Assembly (NCBI GenBank): GCA_014529385.2
Contig: CM043967.1
Location: forward strand, 5,411,001 to 5,475,000
Length of the DNA stretch: 64,000 nucleotides
Direction: 5' to 3'
Source of the DNA: Adiantum capillus-veneris
Lineage: Eukaryota; Streptophyta; Polypodiopsida; Polypodiales; Pteridaceae
The notes below the pieces were generated by a model. It saw only the letters and a program-made list of their open reading frames with translations, had not been told where the DNA came from and made no database searches. Below are positions 1 through 10,121 of the stretch, piece by piece. Made by a program: the position numbers and the translations under genes. Each line of letters opens with the position of its first letter. The stretch's first letter is position 1.

Positions 1-8
1 TACATTGC

Positions 9-293
9 ATGTGCAGTCTTTCGGTACATATTTTTTCAGTCACTCTACATGGAATGGGTATGTTCATAATTTTGTGTTGGAAGTGGTTTCAAGAATTTTC
101 CTCCTCGGAGATTCTTGATGAAGATGGACCTACGTCCATAGACGCAGTTGGACCATTGAAGCAGCCACAGATCACTTTGTGTTGCCTTCCGCGCGGCCCA
201 ACGAAGCAAGCATTGCAGACCTTCATGAAGTTCAAGTATCATACGACCCATGCATCAGAGTGGGCCGGCGATGAGTCCTTCCCAGGATTCTAG
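9..293 (+). pseudogene. Gy0: C-terminal tail of an old Ty3/gypsy polyprotein
   Basis: An open frame runs from the window edge to a TAG at 291-293. The last ~25 residues (FMKFKYHTTHASEW and on) resemble the tail of a chromodomain, where 'LVKFK...W' is usual. Upstream residues are degenerate. About 90 bp after the stop, once the Gy1 insertion is removed, come a polypurine tract and an LTR start (9052-9065), which is where the tail of a gypsy pol should lie. The identification rests on this position and on a short motif; no catalytic domain is in the window. The rest of this element would lie to the left of position 1. Confidence 0.4.
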
Positions 294-302
294 ACGTTGT
301 TG

Positions 303-306
303 GCGA
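303..306. repeat. Target-site duplication of Gy1 (GCGA)
   Basis: GCGA lies directly before the 5' LTR of Gy1 and again at 9006-9009 directly after the 3' LTR. Ty3/gypsy elements normally make 5-bp duplications. The next base is T on both sides, but at the 5' side that T is also the first base of the LTR, so 4 bp are certain. Confidence 0.75.
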
Positions 307-1783
307 TGTCACCAGTGTGTGACTACTATCTATCCTTTTTGTTGATTTCTTTCTTATTATCTATTTATTTTCACTTTTTGGAAACACCCCTCGGGAAATC
401 TAACTGCCCTGCATTGCATAGCTAGTGTGGAACTGTCCAGAGGGAGTCCGGGCCTGAGGGCAAGAGAGCACTAAGGTTGGACAAGGACTATGGTTAGCCA
501 AGTGGGGTCATTGACTAGCCAAAGTGGAATCCTTTGCTACAGAGGCTACATTTCAGTTCTGGATGTGGCCGCAGTGTACAAAGAGGGTCGGATGACCTAG
601 AAAGATACAATGGCAGCATCTCCTAAAATTTAGGGAACTGCTATTTTGGGACCTGAAAATGTCTTCGCGTCATTACGTGCAGTTTGACATGGGGATCATT
701 TTGTTACTCTGTGGCCAAGTCAACAGAGGCTGCAGGTGAGATATTTTTAGACCCGAGGGTTTAAAGCGGGAAAATGCACAAATGAGTGACACTTGGCACT
801 TTGAGGCCAGTTTACTACTTATAGAGAAGGCAAAAACGTGATTTATAGTTGGGAGGCTCATTTTGCAAGTCTCTGTCACAGGTTAAGAGCTATGGAGTGC
901 TTGCTTTCCCTCTTATGCACAGTGCGGTGCCAGGAGTGATGCCCTGCACGCTACGCACTGCCCTCTCTCTCCCCTTTGGCAGTATGTTATGCCCCTCTAG
1001 TGGGCTCTTCATTTGACCAATGTACAGTTGTGTGGGTTCATGCACGATTGCCGAGGCAAGAGCCTCTTGCACAGGTACTGGATTAGCTAGCGGCTAATCC
1101 CCCCGCAGGTACAGGTGAATTCGGAGAGGTTTCACGCCAGAAATCTCGTCCGATTCAAAGGGCAAGTAGCCCTACAGGTGCGGGAGCTCGAGGACTTGCT
1201 AGGGATGCGACCGGCACGCGAAACGGAGCCCGAAACAGTGAATTACAGCCTGCTGTGTATTTTTGCAGGTTTAGGGTTTTGGCCCTAAACGGACCCTAAT
1301 ACCCCCAGGAGGTTCGGGGACGCAAGGGAACCGCTGTACAGGCGATCTGGCGCATTTTCAGGGCTGAAAACAGAGAATTCAGCGTGCTGCAGATTCTCGC
1401 CAGGTTTTGCAAAGTGCCCGTATGCTTCGGGAAAGTCAGTCAATGCGTGGGAATACTGACCGTGAAGGGTTCTAGTACAGTTATGCTGTCGAAATCGGGC
1501 TGGAACAGTGGAAATTCAGCCGAGTTTGTGCGGGGCAGCTTGTAGGAACCACAGCGTTTATTCCCTCTTTTGAACAATAAAGAAATACCGAAAGGGGCGC
1601 CTAAGTTAGGGGCCAATCTGGTGTCTGTCTACTTATACAGGTGCAATCTAGCAGCCTGTATCCCTCTCCCCTTTGTTGTGTCTTGAAAATACAGGTAAAA
1701 TAGACGACTAATAATGGGTGAAAGCTAAATCAAGGTTTAAAGTAAAGTCTACCGCCCTTTTTGGATTGAACAGGCCGGTTTCA
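307..1783 (+). repeat. Gy1 5' LTR (1477 bp)
   Basis: Begins TGTCACCAGTG and ends GGCCGGTTTCA, the usual TG...CA ends, and repeats at a constant offset of 7222 bp. AATAAA at 1576-1581 is a likely poly(A) signal near the R/U5 border. No strong TATA box is evident; 'CTTATAGAG' near 820 is a weak candidate. The same sequence family, diverged, forms the LTRs of Gy2 (for example the block around 'CATCTCCTAAAATTTAGGG'). Confidence 0.95.
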
Positions 1784-1801
1784 TGGTTCCATCGACGGGA
1801 T
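1784..1801 (+). promoter_or_regulatory. Gy1 primer-binding site
   Basis: TGGTTCCATCGACGGGAT starts directly after the LTR terminal CA and begins with TGG, as expected for pairing with a tRNA 3' CCA end. Gy2 has a related but degenerate site (AGGTTCCATTGCTGGGAT, 15088). I do not recognise the cognate tRNA; it is not the usual initiator-Met site. Confidence 0.7.
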
Positions 1802-1891
1802 TAAATCACTTTTTCCCATAGAAGTGAGCCTTGGTCAGTTTTGGGTTTGAAGACACAGGGGATCATAGACCAGACACAGGGAATTGCAATT

Positions 1892-4800
1892 ATGGCTGAC
1901 AGACCAGATGATGTGACTGAAGAGGTTTCCTCTTCACAGGGTCAACAGACACATGAAGTGGGTGAGTCCTCAAGACCACCACAGACTGATGATGATATAT
2001 TCAGGACCCAGTTGGCTACTGCTGTGGCTATGTTCACACAAGTAATGCAGAACCCAAGGTTTTTAGCCTTTCTGCAACCTCCGGTTCCGTCTCAGCAAGT
2101 TGGGTCACGGGATCATATTCAAAAGCCTGTTAAGGCTCGAACACAGGTGATTCATACCGCACAGTCAATGGAAACACCTGTACACTTGACGGAGAACATG
2201 CAGTCTCCACAACGTATGCCTAAGGTGCAAGAACAGGTGGCTGAGATGCCAGTCTTTCAAGCTGTACCAGTTCAGCCCGCCACCTTTCAGCAGCCTATAG
2301 CTGGTTCTAATGGGCAGGGAAGCAACTTACAGGCTATGCAACAGGTCTTCCCACCACCTTCAGTACACCCTGGCTATTTTGGAGGTGGATCGGTATTTCA
2401 GAGCATGGCTGGTCATGCACCTGGAAATCAGTTTTATACGCCAGGAACAGTGTTTGCGGGTGCTCAAACGATGATGCCTAACCCCATGTACAGTGTCATG
2501 GGTATGCAACCAGGGTTTCAAAGCACTCAGGGACAGTTTGGGATGCCACAGGCAAATTTTGGTATGGCTGGAATTACAAATCAGCAGCCAAATATGGCGT
2601 TTCCAAGTCAAGTTAATAGCGGCCAAGGAACACAGATGAACCCTAATAGTGTTCCCATGTTTCAGTCACTTCCATATGACAATTTAACGCCGCTGGAGAG
2701 GCCAACTCCGTACAAAGAAGGTGGCAAAGGTGTGTCATTCACGACCTTTACAGGGTTTGATGACAGGAAGAAGGCTCTTTCATTCCTCCAGCAGTTTGAC
2801 AAGGCCTATGCAGGGGGAAACTTTACAGAGGCTTCAAAGGTCCGCAAGGCAGCCACTTTCTTGACAGGGAATGCGGGACAATGGTGGACAACTTTATTGC
2901 TTCAAGGGCAAGCTCCGTCCACATGGATTTACTTCAAGCAGATTTTTGCAGCAGCATGGTTATCTGATGACTTTGAAGCAGATGTCATGACAGAATGGCA
3001 CCAGCTTAATGCTGCCACTTGCAGAAATCTGGATGATTACAATCGGAAGTTTTGGAAAGCTCTACTTCCCGTAACTTCCTATAGGTTTGTGCCATTGACA
3101 GAACAGATTGAAAAATACTGTTGTGGCCTACCTAAAGGATTGAGAAAGTACTGTACGAAGACAAAAGTCACTACTTTGACGCAGCTCATCGAGGTAGCAA
3201 ACACTGGCAATGGTTTGCTCAAGGGAGAAGATTGTGAATTTAACACTGGCGTCAAGGCAGGATCAGGCAAGAAAAATTCAGCCAAGAAGCACGTTCCCAA
3301 TGAGGCTCCTAAAGGGACTCAGGAGTCGGCCAACGCAGGGAAAGACAAAGCTACGGCTGAATCAGAAAAAGGACCAGCAAAGAAATGGAAAAGACGTTTT
3401 CCTCGCAAGTCAGAAGAGCAAAAGAAGGTCCTGAGGACAGAGAACAAATGCTTTATATGTGAGCAGCCTGGCCACATTGCTTACAACTGTCCTACAAAGA
3501 AAAGGCCAGCTGATTCTGAAGACAAGGAAGACAAAAAAGGAAAGAAGCCCATGGCTGGTCTAGTGCCAGATATGGTGGGCGACAAGCCAAATTCAGATGC
3601 AAGTGAGCTTTGCAGAGCATGGGGAAAGGTTAGGGATCAAACAGTGCTTATCTTCTTTGATCCAGGTGCCAAAGCCAACTTCATTTCCCCAGAATTGGCT
3701 TCAAAGTTGGGAATCAGACCTGAAGAGATGGGGTATACAGCAGAGGCAGGTTTGGCATGCCCTGGCCATACAGAGGCTGTCACACCCATCATTGGAAAGT
3801 TGCGTCTACATATCCAGTCCTATGTAGATGCTGAAGAATTTTACATCATGCCACTGGACGGATGTGATGTGTTGTTAGGTATTCCTTGGTTATTTCGTGT
3901 ACAGGGAATCATGGATGCCTACAACAAAAAGATCACTGTACAGAGCAGGGGAAAGACTCACATTCTGGATGTAAAGCTTAAAGGGGAGTCTATTCCTACT
4001 GTATCAGCTTCTGCTATTACTTCTGTAATGAAAAAGCATCTTTCTGCGTACTTGGTTTTTGCACGTGAAGTGTCAGATTGTGATGAATCAAATTTATCTG
4101 TGCTAGATAAAGAAAGGTCAATGTTTTTACAACAGTATAGTGACTGTTTTTCCGATTCATTACCGTCTCAATTACCGCCAGAGAGACCCGAGGACCATGC
4201 GATAGATTTGGTGCCAGGCAGTAGCCCACCAAATAAGCCTCCGTACAGGGTTAGTGCGGCTCAGCAGAAAGAGATAATGGGCCAAGTACAGGAGTTGTTA
4301 GAAAAGGGGCTGATTCAGCCCAGTTCATCTCCATTCTGTTCTCCAGTGTTGTTGGTGCAGAAAAAGGATGGCTCATGGCGTATGTGCATCGACTACCGTG
4401 CACTAAACAAGAATACCATCAAGAATAGGTTTCCTATACCTAGAATTGATGATATTATGGACAAATTAGAAGGAGCAGCTATGTTTAGCAGGATAGATCT
4501 AAAGAGTGGGTACCATCAGATCCGCATTAGATCAGAGGATGTGCACAAGACTGCTTTTAGAACGACGTTTGGCCTTTACGAATTTTTAGTGATGCCCTTT
4601 GGTCTCACAAATGCTCCTGCTACGTTCAATAGGATGATGGACAGAATTTTCCGTCCACACCAGCAGTTTGTTGGTACATTCTTTGATGACATGATAGTCT
4701 ACTCAAAGAATGAAGAGGAGCATAGGCATCACTTGGCCATTGTGTTCAAAGAGCTACGCAGTCATAGGTTGCTCATCAATGCAAAGAAAAGTGAGTTTTT

Positions 4801-6955
4801 TCTGGAAGAGATTCACTTTCTGGGACACATTGTCTCAAAGGATGGTGTCAGAATGGATCCTGCAAAAGTCGAAGCGATCAAGTCATGGCTAAATTTGAAG
4901 ACGGTGCATGATGTCCGAAGCTTTTTGGGACTATGCTCCTATTACAGAAGGTTTATCCGAAATTTCGCTGAGATTGCTTCACCTTTACATGCTCTTCAAA
5001 AGAAGGCAGTCACCTTTAGATGGACACAAAAAGAGATTTCAGCTTTTAATCTCTTAAAGGAAAAGATGACTTCAGATCCAGTCATTGTGTTGCCAGATCT
5101 TAGGAAGTCATTTGTGGTCCAGTGTGATGCCTGCGGTAGTAGCATTGGTGCAGTGCTAATGCAAGATGGCAGGGTAGTAGCCTATGAGAGCAGAATTTTG
5201 CAAGGGCCAGAGATGACCATGCAGGTCTATGAGAAAGAATTACTGGCTGTGATTCATGCGCTCTTAAGTTGGAAACACTACCTGCTAGGTGCAGACTTTG
5301 TTGTCCAAACGGACCATCAGACCTTGCGATACTTCTTGACACAGACAAAGTTATCGGAGAAGCATATGCGATGGGCAAATATCTTGTCCATGTTCCATTT
5401 TCAGATTGTGCATGTGGAAGGCAAGAAGAACGTTGTGGCTGATGCCTTGTCAAGGAAGCCACAAATTTCAGCTGTGTCGATTCCTTATCATCATGAACTT
5501 GATGATATGAGAGAACAGTATGCAAATGATGAAGATTTTGCAAGGGTCTTCGAGCAACTAATGGATGGACAACGTCATGAACACTATCTTCTTAAAGATG
5601 GGTTCATGATGATGCATGGCAGATTGTGTGTCACAAAGCCATTGCGACGCAAAGTTATGGAAGAGAGTCATGTCCCACCGTATGCAGGGCATCGTGGTAT
5701 GGATGCTACAGTTAAAGCGGTTGAGACATTCTTCTATTGGCCTACATTGAAAAGAGATGTGGATGCCTTTGTGCGAGAATGCCTAATATGCCAAAAGGTC
5801 AAGTTTGACAGGCAAAAGGCACCAGGGTTATTGCAACCACTACCTATTCCAGATAAACCATGGGAAAGTATTGCTATGGATTTTATCTTTGATCTTCCGA
5901 AAACGCAGACAGGAAACGATGGTATTTGGACCATTATTTGCAGATTCAGCAAACAGGCTCATTTTATTCCTGTCAGGAAGAAGATAAAACCAGATCAGAT
6001 GGCACGCTTGTTTATGAGCAATATTTTCAAGTATCATGGCATGCCACAGTCGATTATTAGCGACCGTGATCCACGCATGACTAGTTTGTTCTGGAGAGGC
6101 TTGTTTGAGAATATGGGTACCACGCTCAAATTCTCTTCGTCATTTCATCCTCAAACAGATGGGCAGTCAGAAGAGGCAAATTCTACTGTCCTAGATCTGC
6201 TGAAGTGCTATGTGTCAGAGCATAAAGGAAAGTGGGAGCAGTATTTGCCATTGGTGGAGTATGCATACAATAATACAGTGCATTCATCAACTGGCAAGGC
6301 ACCTTTTGAGATAGTTGAAGGTGGCAAGAAAGTTCCTCCCATACTGCATACAAAGGATAAGATATTTGAAGCAGATAAGTATGTTCAAGACATGGATGAA
6401 ATGTACAAGAAGGTCAAAGTGGCCTTAGAAAGAACTCAGGCAAAGCAAAAGAAAGCAGCTGATCGTCACCGTCGTGAAGTGGTATATTCACTTGGTGATT
6501 GGGTGCTTCTACGGTTTGAAAAGGCAAGGTTAAAGAAGATGAAGGGCAAGGAAAGACTGTTTCCAAAGCTCAGCATGCGTTACTATGGGCCTTTTCAAGT
6601 GTGCGACATAATCAGTGATGTTGCATATAGGCTGAAATTGCCTGACAGTTGGAAGATTCACAATGCGTTTCATGTGAGTCTTCTCAGACCCTATGTGGGT
6701 GATGTGCCAGAAGATATGCCAGCTGAAGATCAGCCGGAAGTCGAGGAACTTGACGAGATCTTGGTCCCTGAACAGATTTTGGCACACAAAGAAAGGAAAG
6801 TGAAAGGCAAGGTTACTAGGCGTTACTTGGTAAAGTTCAGAAACTATCCACCAATGGATGCTAAGTGGATGGAAGAAGGTGAACTTGCAGAGTCACCAAC
6901 TGTGTTATCACTTTACCTGGAAGCCTTCGATTTGCAACCTACCTTGACCCCTTGA
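1892..6955 (+). CDS. gag-pol: Gy1 gag-pol polyprotein (1687 aa, intact)
   Basis: The frame is open from 1841, but that codon is TTG. The first ATG is 1892 (MADRPDD), matching the MADKGK start of Gy2, so 1892 is preferred. Residues 1-280 are a Gln/Met/Pro-rich linker. The capsid-like gag region is ~285-445, and a CCHC knuckle (CX2CX4HX4C) is 520-533. The protease motif at 590-592 reads D-P-G instead of D-S/T-G. RT spans ~790-960 with FFDD at 930-933. RNase H has D1079, E~1116, D1141 and D1184. The integrase zinc site is H1260, H1267, C1297, C1300, and its catalytic core is D1330, D1391, E1427 (35 residues between the last two). A chromodomain-like tail (LVKFRNYPPMDAKW) lies at ~1627-1675. Gag and pol share one frame with no stop or shift between them. 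The protein should make virus-like particles, copy the element RNA and integrate the cDNA; the chromodomain probably directs insertion to marked chromatin. Confidence 0.95.
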   Translation: MADRPDDVTEEVSSSQGQQTHEVGESSRPPQTDDDIFRTQLATAVAMFTQVMQNPRFLAFLQPPVPSQQVGSRDHIQKPVKARTQVIHTAQSMETPVHLTENMQSPQRMPKVQEQVAEMPVFQAVPVQPATFQQPIAGSNGQGSNLQAMQQVFPPPSVHPGYFGGGSVFQSMAGHAPGNQFYTPGTVFAGAQTMMPNPMYSVMGMQPGFQSTQGQFGMPQANFGMAGITNQQPNMAFPSQVNSGQGTQMNPNSVPMFQSLPYDNLTPLERPTPYKEGGKGVSFTTFTGFDDRKKALSFLQQFDKAYAGGNFTEASKVRKAATFLTGNAGQWWTTLLLQGQAPSTWIYFKQIFAAAWLSDDFEADVMTEWHQLNAATCRNLDDYNRKFWKALLPVTSYRFVPLTEQIEKYCCGLPKGLRKYCTKTKVTTLTQLIEVANTGNGLLKGEDCEFNTGVKAGSGKKNSAKKHVPNEAPKGTQESANAGKDKATAESEKGPAKKWKRRFPRKSEEQKKVLRTENKCFICEQPGHIAYNCPTKKRPADSEDKEDKKGKKPMAGLVPDMVGDKPNSDASELCRAWGKVRDQTVLIFFDPGAKANFISPELASKLGIRPEEMGYTAEAGLACPGHTEAVTPIIGKLRLHIQSYVDAEEFYIMPLDGCDVLLGIPWLFRVQGIMDAYNKKITVQSRGKTHILDVKLKGESIPTVSASAITSVMKKHLSAYLVFAREVSDCDESNLSVLDKERSMFLQQYSDCFSDSLPSQLPPERPEDHAIDLVPGSSPPNKPPYRVSAAQQKEIMGQVQELLEKGLIQPSSSPFCSPVLLVQKKDGSWRMCIDYRALNKNTIKNRFPIPRIDDIMDKLEGAAMFSRIDLKSGYHQIRIRSEDVHKTAFRTTFGLYEFLVMPFGLTNAPATFNRMMDRIFRPHQQFVGTFFDDMIVYSKNEEEHRHHLAIVFKELRSHRLLINAKKSEFFLEEIHFLGHIVSKDGVRMDPAKVEAIKSWLNLKTVHDVRSFLGLCSYYRRFIRNFAEIASPLHALQKKAVTFRWTQKEISAFNLLKEKMTSDPVIVLPDLRKSFVVQCDACGSSIGAVLMQDGRVVAYESRILQGPEMTMQVYEKELLAVIHALLSWKHYLLGADFVVQTDHQTLRYFLTQTKLSEKHMRWANILSMFHFQIVHVEGKKNVVADALSRKPQISAVSIPYHHELDDMREQYANDEDFARVFEQLMDGQRHEHYLLKDGFMMMHGRLCVTKPLRRKVMEESHVPPYAGHRGMDATVKAVETFFYWPTLKRDVDAFVRECLICQKVKFDRQKAPGLLQPLPIPDKPWESIAMDFIFDLPKTQTGNDGIWTIICRFSKQAHFIPVRKKIKPDQMARLFMSNIFKYHGMPQSIISDRDPRMTSLFWRGLFENMGTTLKFSSSFHPQTDGQSEEANSTVLDLLKCYVSEHKGKWEQYLPLVEYAYNNTVHSSTGKAPFEIVEGGKKVPPILHTKDKIFEADKYVQDMDEMYKKVKVALERTQAKQKKAADRHRREVVYSLGDWVLLRFEKARLKKMKGKERLFPKLSMRYYGPFQVCDIISDVAYRLKLPDSWKIHNAFHVSLLRPYVGDVPEDMPAEDQPEVEELDEILVPEQILAHKERKVKGKVTRRYLVKFRNYPPMDAKWMEEGELAESPTVLSLYLEAFDLQPTLTP

Positions 6956-7516
6956 GTTTCAAAGCTAAATGGATTGTCAGTGTGACAATGGCTTCTGAAA
7001 CAAATGATGTACAAGGTATTTAAAGTGAGCTCAAATCAAATACCTGTTACATGAATGTTAGAGCTGTACAGATTGTCAGTTTGGCAATTGCTCTTATGGA
7101 ATGTCCAAAAGTTTGATTAGTGCTATAGAAGTGAGTATTTCTTGTCAGTTTGTCAAGGATACAGTGATTGCTTCTATTGAAGAGTACATGTGTAACTGCA
7201 TTCTTAAACTGTCGGTTTGGGTATGCTCGAAAGTGTTACGGGATCCAACGTGTACTATAAGACAGTGGCAAAATGTGCAGCTACCATTTTGTCATTGGAA
7301 AGTTAGTGACTCAAAGCAATGGCAGAGTGCGAAGCTACCACTATGTCATTGGGACAGGGTTCACACGCAGGCAATACATGAGTCGACGAGGTGTTGAATA
7401 CACCAGGGTTGACAATGAGCATGTATGTGTCGTACATGTGTCGACAGGTGTTGAATACATCAATGTTGACTAGGAGCTTGTACGACATAGATGCAAACGA
7501 GGACGTTTGAGATTTC
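6956..7516 (+). repeat. Gy1 3' non-coding region made of successive degenerate duplications
   Basis: Three kinds of repeated block follow one another. A 'TTGTCAGTTTG...' block recurs at about 6972, 7071, 7140 and 7206. 'AGCTACCA..ATGTCATTGG'-type blocks occur at 7277 and 7331 (54 bp apart). 'GTCGAC...GGTGTTGAATACA' blocks occur at 7382 and 7440 (~58 bp apart). I see no convincing protein in the short open frames here. Confidence 0.75.
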
Positions 7517-7526
7517 AAGAGGGGGG
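7517..7526 (+). promoter_or_regulatory. Gy1 polypurine tract
   Basis: AAGAGGGGGG lies two bases (TA) before the 3' LTR. It would prime plus-strand DNA synthesis. Gy2 has the equivalent AGGAGGGGGG at 20259-20268, also followed by TA. Confidence 0.9.
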
Positions 7527-7528
7527 TA

Positions 7529-9005
7529 TGTCACCAGTGTGTGACTACTATCTATCCTTTTTGTTGATTTCTTTCTTATTATCTATTTATTTTCACTTTT
7601 TGGAAACACCCCTCGGGAAATCTAACTGCCCTGCATTGCATAGCTAGTGTGGAACTGTCCAGAGGGAGTCCGGGCCTGAGGGCAAGAGAGCACTAAGGTT
7701 GGACAAGGACTATGGTTAGCCAAGTGGGGTCATTGACTAGCCAAAGTGGAATCCTTTGCTACAGAGGCTACATTTCAGTTCTGGATGTGGCCGCAGTGTA
7801 CAAAGAGGGTCGGATGACCTAGAAAGATACAATGGCAGCATCTCCTAAAATTTAGGGAACTGCTATTTTGGGACCTGAAAATGTCTTCGCGTCATTACGT
7901 GCAGTTTGACATGGGGATCATTTTGTTACTCTGTGGCCAAGTCAACAGAGGCTGCAGGTGAGATATTTTTAGACCCGAGGGTTTAAAGCGGGAAAATGCA
8001 CAAATGAGTGACACTTGGCACTTTGAGGCCAGTTTACTACTTATAGAGAAGGCAAAAACGTGATTTATAGTTGGGAGGCTCATTTTGCAAGTCTCTGTCA
8101 CAGGTTAAGAGCTATGGAGTGCTTGCTTTCCCTCTTATGCACAGTGCGGTGCCAGGAGTGATGCCCTGCACGCTACGCACTGCCCTCTCTCTCCCCTTTG
8201 GCAGTATGTTATGCCCCTCTAGTGGGCTCTTCATTTGACCAATGTACAGTTGTGTGGGTTCATGCACGATTGCCGAGGCAAGAGCCTCTTGCACAGGTAC
8301 TGGATTAGCTAGCGGCTAATCCCCCCGCAGGTACAGGTGAATTCGGAGAGGTTTCACGCCAGAAATCTCGTCCGATTCAAAGGGCAAGTAGCCCTACAGG
8401 TGCGGGAGCTCGAGGACTTGCTAGGGATGCGACCGGCACGCGAAACGGAGCCCGAAACAGTGAATTACAGCCTGCTGTGTATTTTTGCAGGTTTAGGGTT
8501 TTGGCCCTAAACGGACCCTAATACCCCCAGGAGGTTCGGGGACGCAAGGGAACCGCTGTACAGGCGATCTGGCGCATTTTCAGGGCTGAAAACAGAGAAT
8601 TCAGCGTGCTGCAGATTCTCGCCAGGTTTTGCAAAGTGCCCGTATGCTTCGGGAAAGTCAGTCAATGCGTGGGAATACTGACCGTGAAGGGTTCTAGTAC
8701 AGTTATGCTGTCGAAATCGGGCTGGAACAGTGGAAATTCAGCCGAGTTTGTGCGGGGCAGCTTGTAGGAACCACAGCGTTTATTCCCTCTTTTGAACAAT
8801 AAAGAAATACCGAAAGGGGCGCCTAAGTTAGGGGCCAATCTGGTGTCTGTCTACTTATACAGGTGCAATCTAGCAGCCTGTATCCCTCTCCCCTTTGTTG
8901 TGTCTTGAAAATACAGGTAAAATAGACGACTAATAATGGGTGAAAGCTAAATCAAGGTTTAAAGTAAAGTCTACCGCCCTTTTTGGATTGAACAGGCCGG
9001 TTTCA
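7529..9005 (+). repeat. Gy1 3' LTR (1477 bp)
   Basis: Same start, end and length as 307-1783. AATAAA is at 8798-8803. Followed by GCGA (9006-9009), which matches the bases before the 5' LTR. Confidence 0.95.
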
Positions 9006-9051
9006 GCGATCTCCCTTGACGCCATATAGCTCGGTACCAGTACCTCACTTT

Positions 9052-9064
9052 AAAAAGGAGGGGA
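9052..9064 (+). promoter_or_regulatory. Gy0 polypurine tract
   Basis: AAAAAGGAGGGGA immediately precedes TGTCACGTGCAC, the apparent first bases of an LTR. This is the tract of the older element into which Gy1 jumped. Confidence 0.7.
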
Positions 9065-9364
9065 TGTCACGTGCACATCTAACCCTATGTGCATATGGAC
9101 AAGCTACTTCAGGTTCAGGGTTCAGGTTAGCTTAGGAAGTGTTCTGGCTCCTTTGTGAGCCTGTGCGCAGGCCGTGCATGTCCAGGCACTTAGAGTAGTT
9201 GCATATCCTTTGGTTGCACACAACATGATCATCAGGATGACAGTCAATACCCATCATGAGCATTTTACACTGCACAGAATCCAATTTCCCTATTTTATTC
9301 ATTTTTCACTTATTATTAATAAATGACTTTGTTGGGAAACCGGGTAGGGCAAATTTGCTAAGTT

Positions 9365-9373
9365 CTATAAAAG
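9365..9373 (+). promoter_or_regulatory. TATA box of the Gy0 LTR
   Basis: CTATAAAAG, about 300 bp into the LTR, in front of a transcribed-leader-like region with repeated GCGTTTTCAG motifs. Confidence 0.55.
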
Positions 9374-9459
9374 AAACCTAGCGCTAGCACTATCTGGCAG
9401 AAGAGGCAACAAACGTCAACCAACTTACAGTGCACCTTCTCAGAAAGACCGGCAAGTGA

Positions 9460-9920
9460 CCTAGCGTTTCCAGCCAACAGCAGATCAAGACCAGCGTTTT
9501 GGCAACAGTCCAGTCTAGCGTTTTCAGATTTACCAGATCAGCCCTGGCGTTTTGCAGATCTCAGATGCTGCAGCCCTTGCGTTTTGCAGATCCCAGATTC
9601 AGCCTGGTGTTTTTGCAGATAGCATCAGCGTTTTGCAGATTCCTGGCGACAGATCAAGCCCTAGCTTCAGCGTTTTCAGTTTTCAGCACTTAGACACCGC
9701 AAGATCATCCCCTAGCCTCGCAGATCTCACCTACCCGTAGCAGATCCTCGCCGTACCGTTAGATCAGCTAGTGTTTTCAGATTCAGCCCGCTGTCCGCAG
9801 ATTTCAGCTTCTGCGTTTTCAATGCATCACATCGCGATCACTGTCCTCGCCGACACAGTGTCAGAATTCAGCATTAGCAGATTTGCAGATTTGAGTCCCT
9901 AGCGTTTTCAGTTTTCAGCC
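9460..9920 (+). repeat. GCGTTTT(G)CAG short interspersed repeats in the Gy0 LTR
   Basis: About eleven copies of a decamer close to GCGTTTTCAG or GCGTTTTGCAG occur near 9461, 9491, 9516, 9543, 9577, 9604, 9624, 9666, 9769, 9809 and 9898. They are often followed by AT or ATC and separated by irregular 20-100 bp spacers. They start shortly downstream of the TATA box. Confidence 0.7.
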
Positions 9921-10082
9921 CGTCTCGTCGTCGTCATCATTTTCGTCGACATCGTCGGCAAGCCCATTGCATCTAGACCATTGTACCAGATTTGTGCAAT
10001 CAATAGCATAGACCTCTCTCGCCATAGAGAGGGGGGCCGTTGGAGGAGGGTTTGAGTCTTGAGAACCGTCTGGTGTCGTATT

Positions 10083-10086
<4 letters not shown>

Positions 10087-10119
<33 letters not shown>
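10087..10119. repeat. (TC)n microsatellite
   Basis: Uninterrupted TC run within the Gy0 LTR. Confidence 0.95.

Positions 10120-10121
<2 letters not shown>

Larger units (their letters stand above)
307..9005 (+). mobile_element. Gy1: complete Ty3/gypsy (chromovirus-type) LTR retrotransposon, 8699 bp
   Basis: Order: 5' LTR (307-1783), primer site at 1784, short leader, one gag-pol frame (1892-6955), 3' non-coding region built of duplicated blocks (6956-7516), polypurine tract (7517-7526), 3' LTR (7529-9005), and GCGA at both flanks. The two LTRs have the same length (1477 bp) and I found no difference between them by eye, so the insertion is recent. It sits inside the 3' end of an older gypsy element (Gy0). 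Domain order protease-RT-RNase H-integrase-chromodomain places it in Ty3/gypsy. It is the youngest and most intact element in the window. Confidence 0.95.

Noticed and set aside
673-1072. Minus-strand open frames in the LTR (repeated at 7895-8294)
   Set aside because: Identical because the LTRs are identical; they have no motif, and Gy2 LTRs do not keep them.
1841-1891. Start of Gy1 gag-pol at 1841
   Set aside because: The codon there is TTG; the first ATG is 1892 and agrees with the start of Gy2.
5100-5543. 147-codon minus-strand frame inside Gy1
   Set aside because: Antisense shadow of the RT/RNase H coding region.
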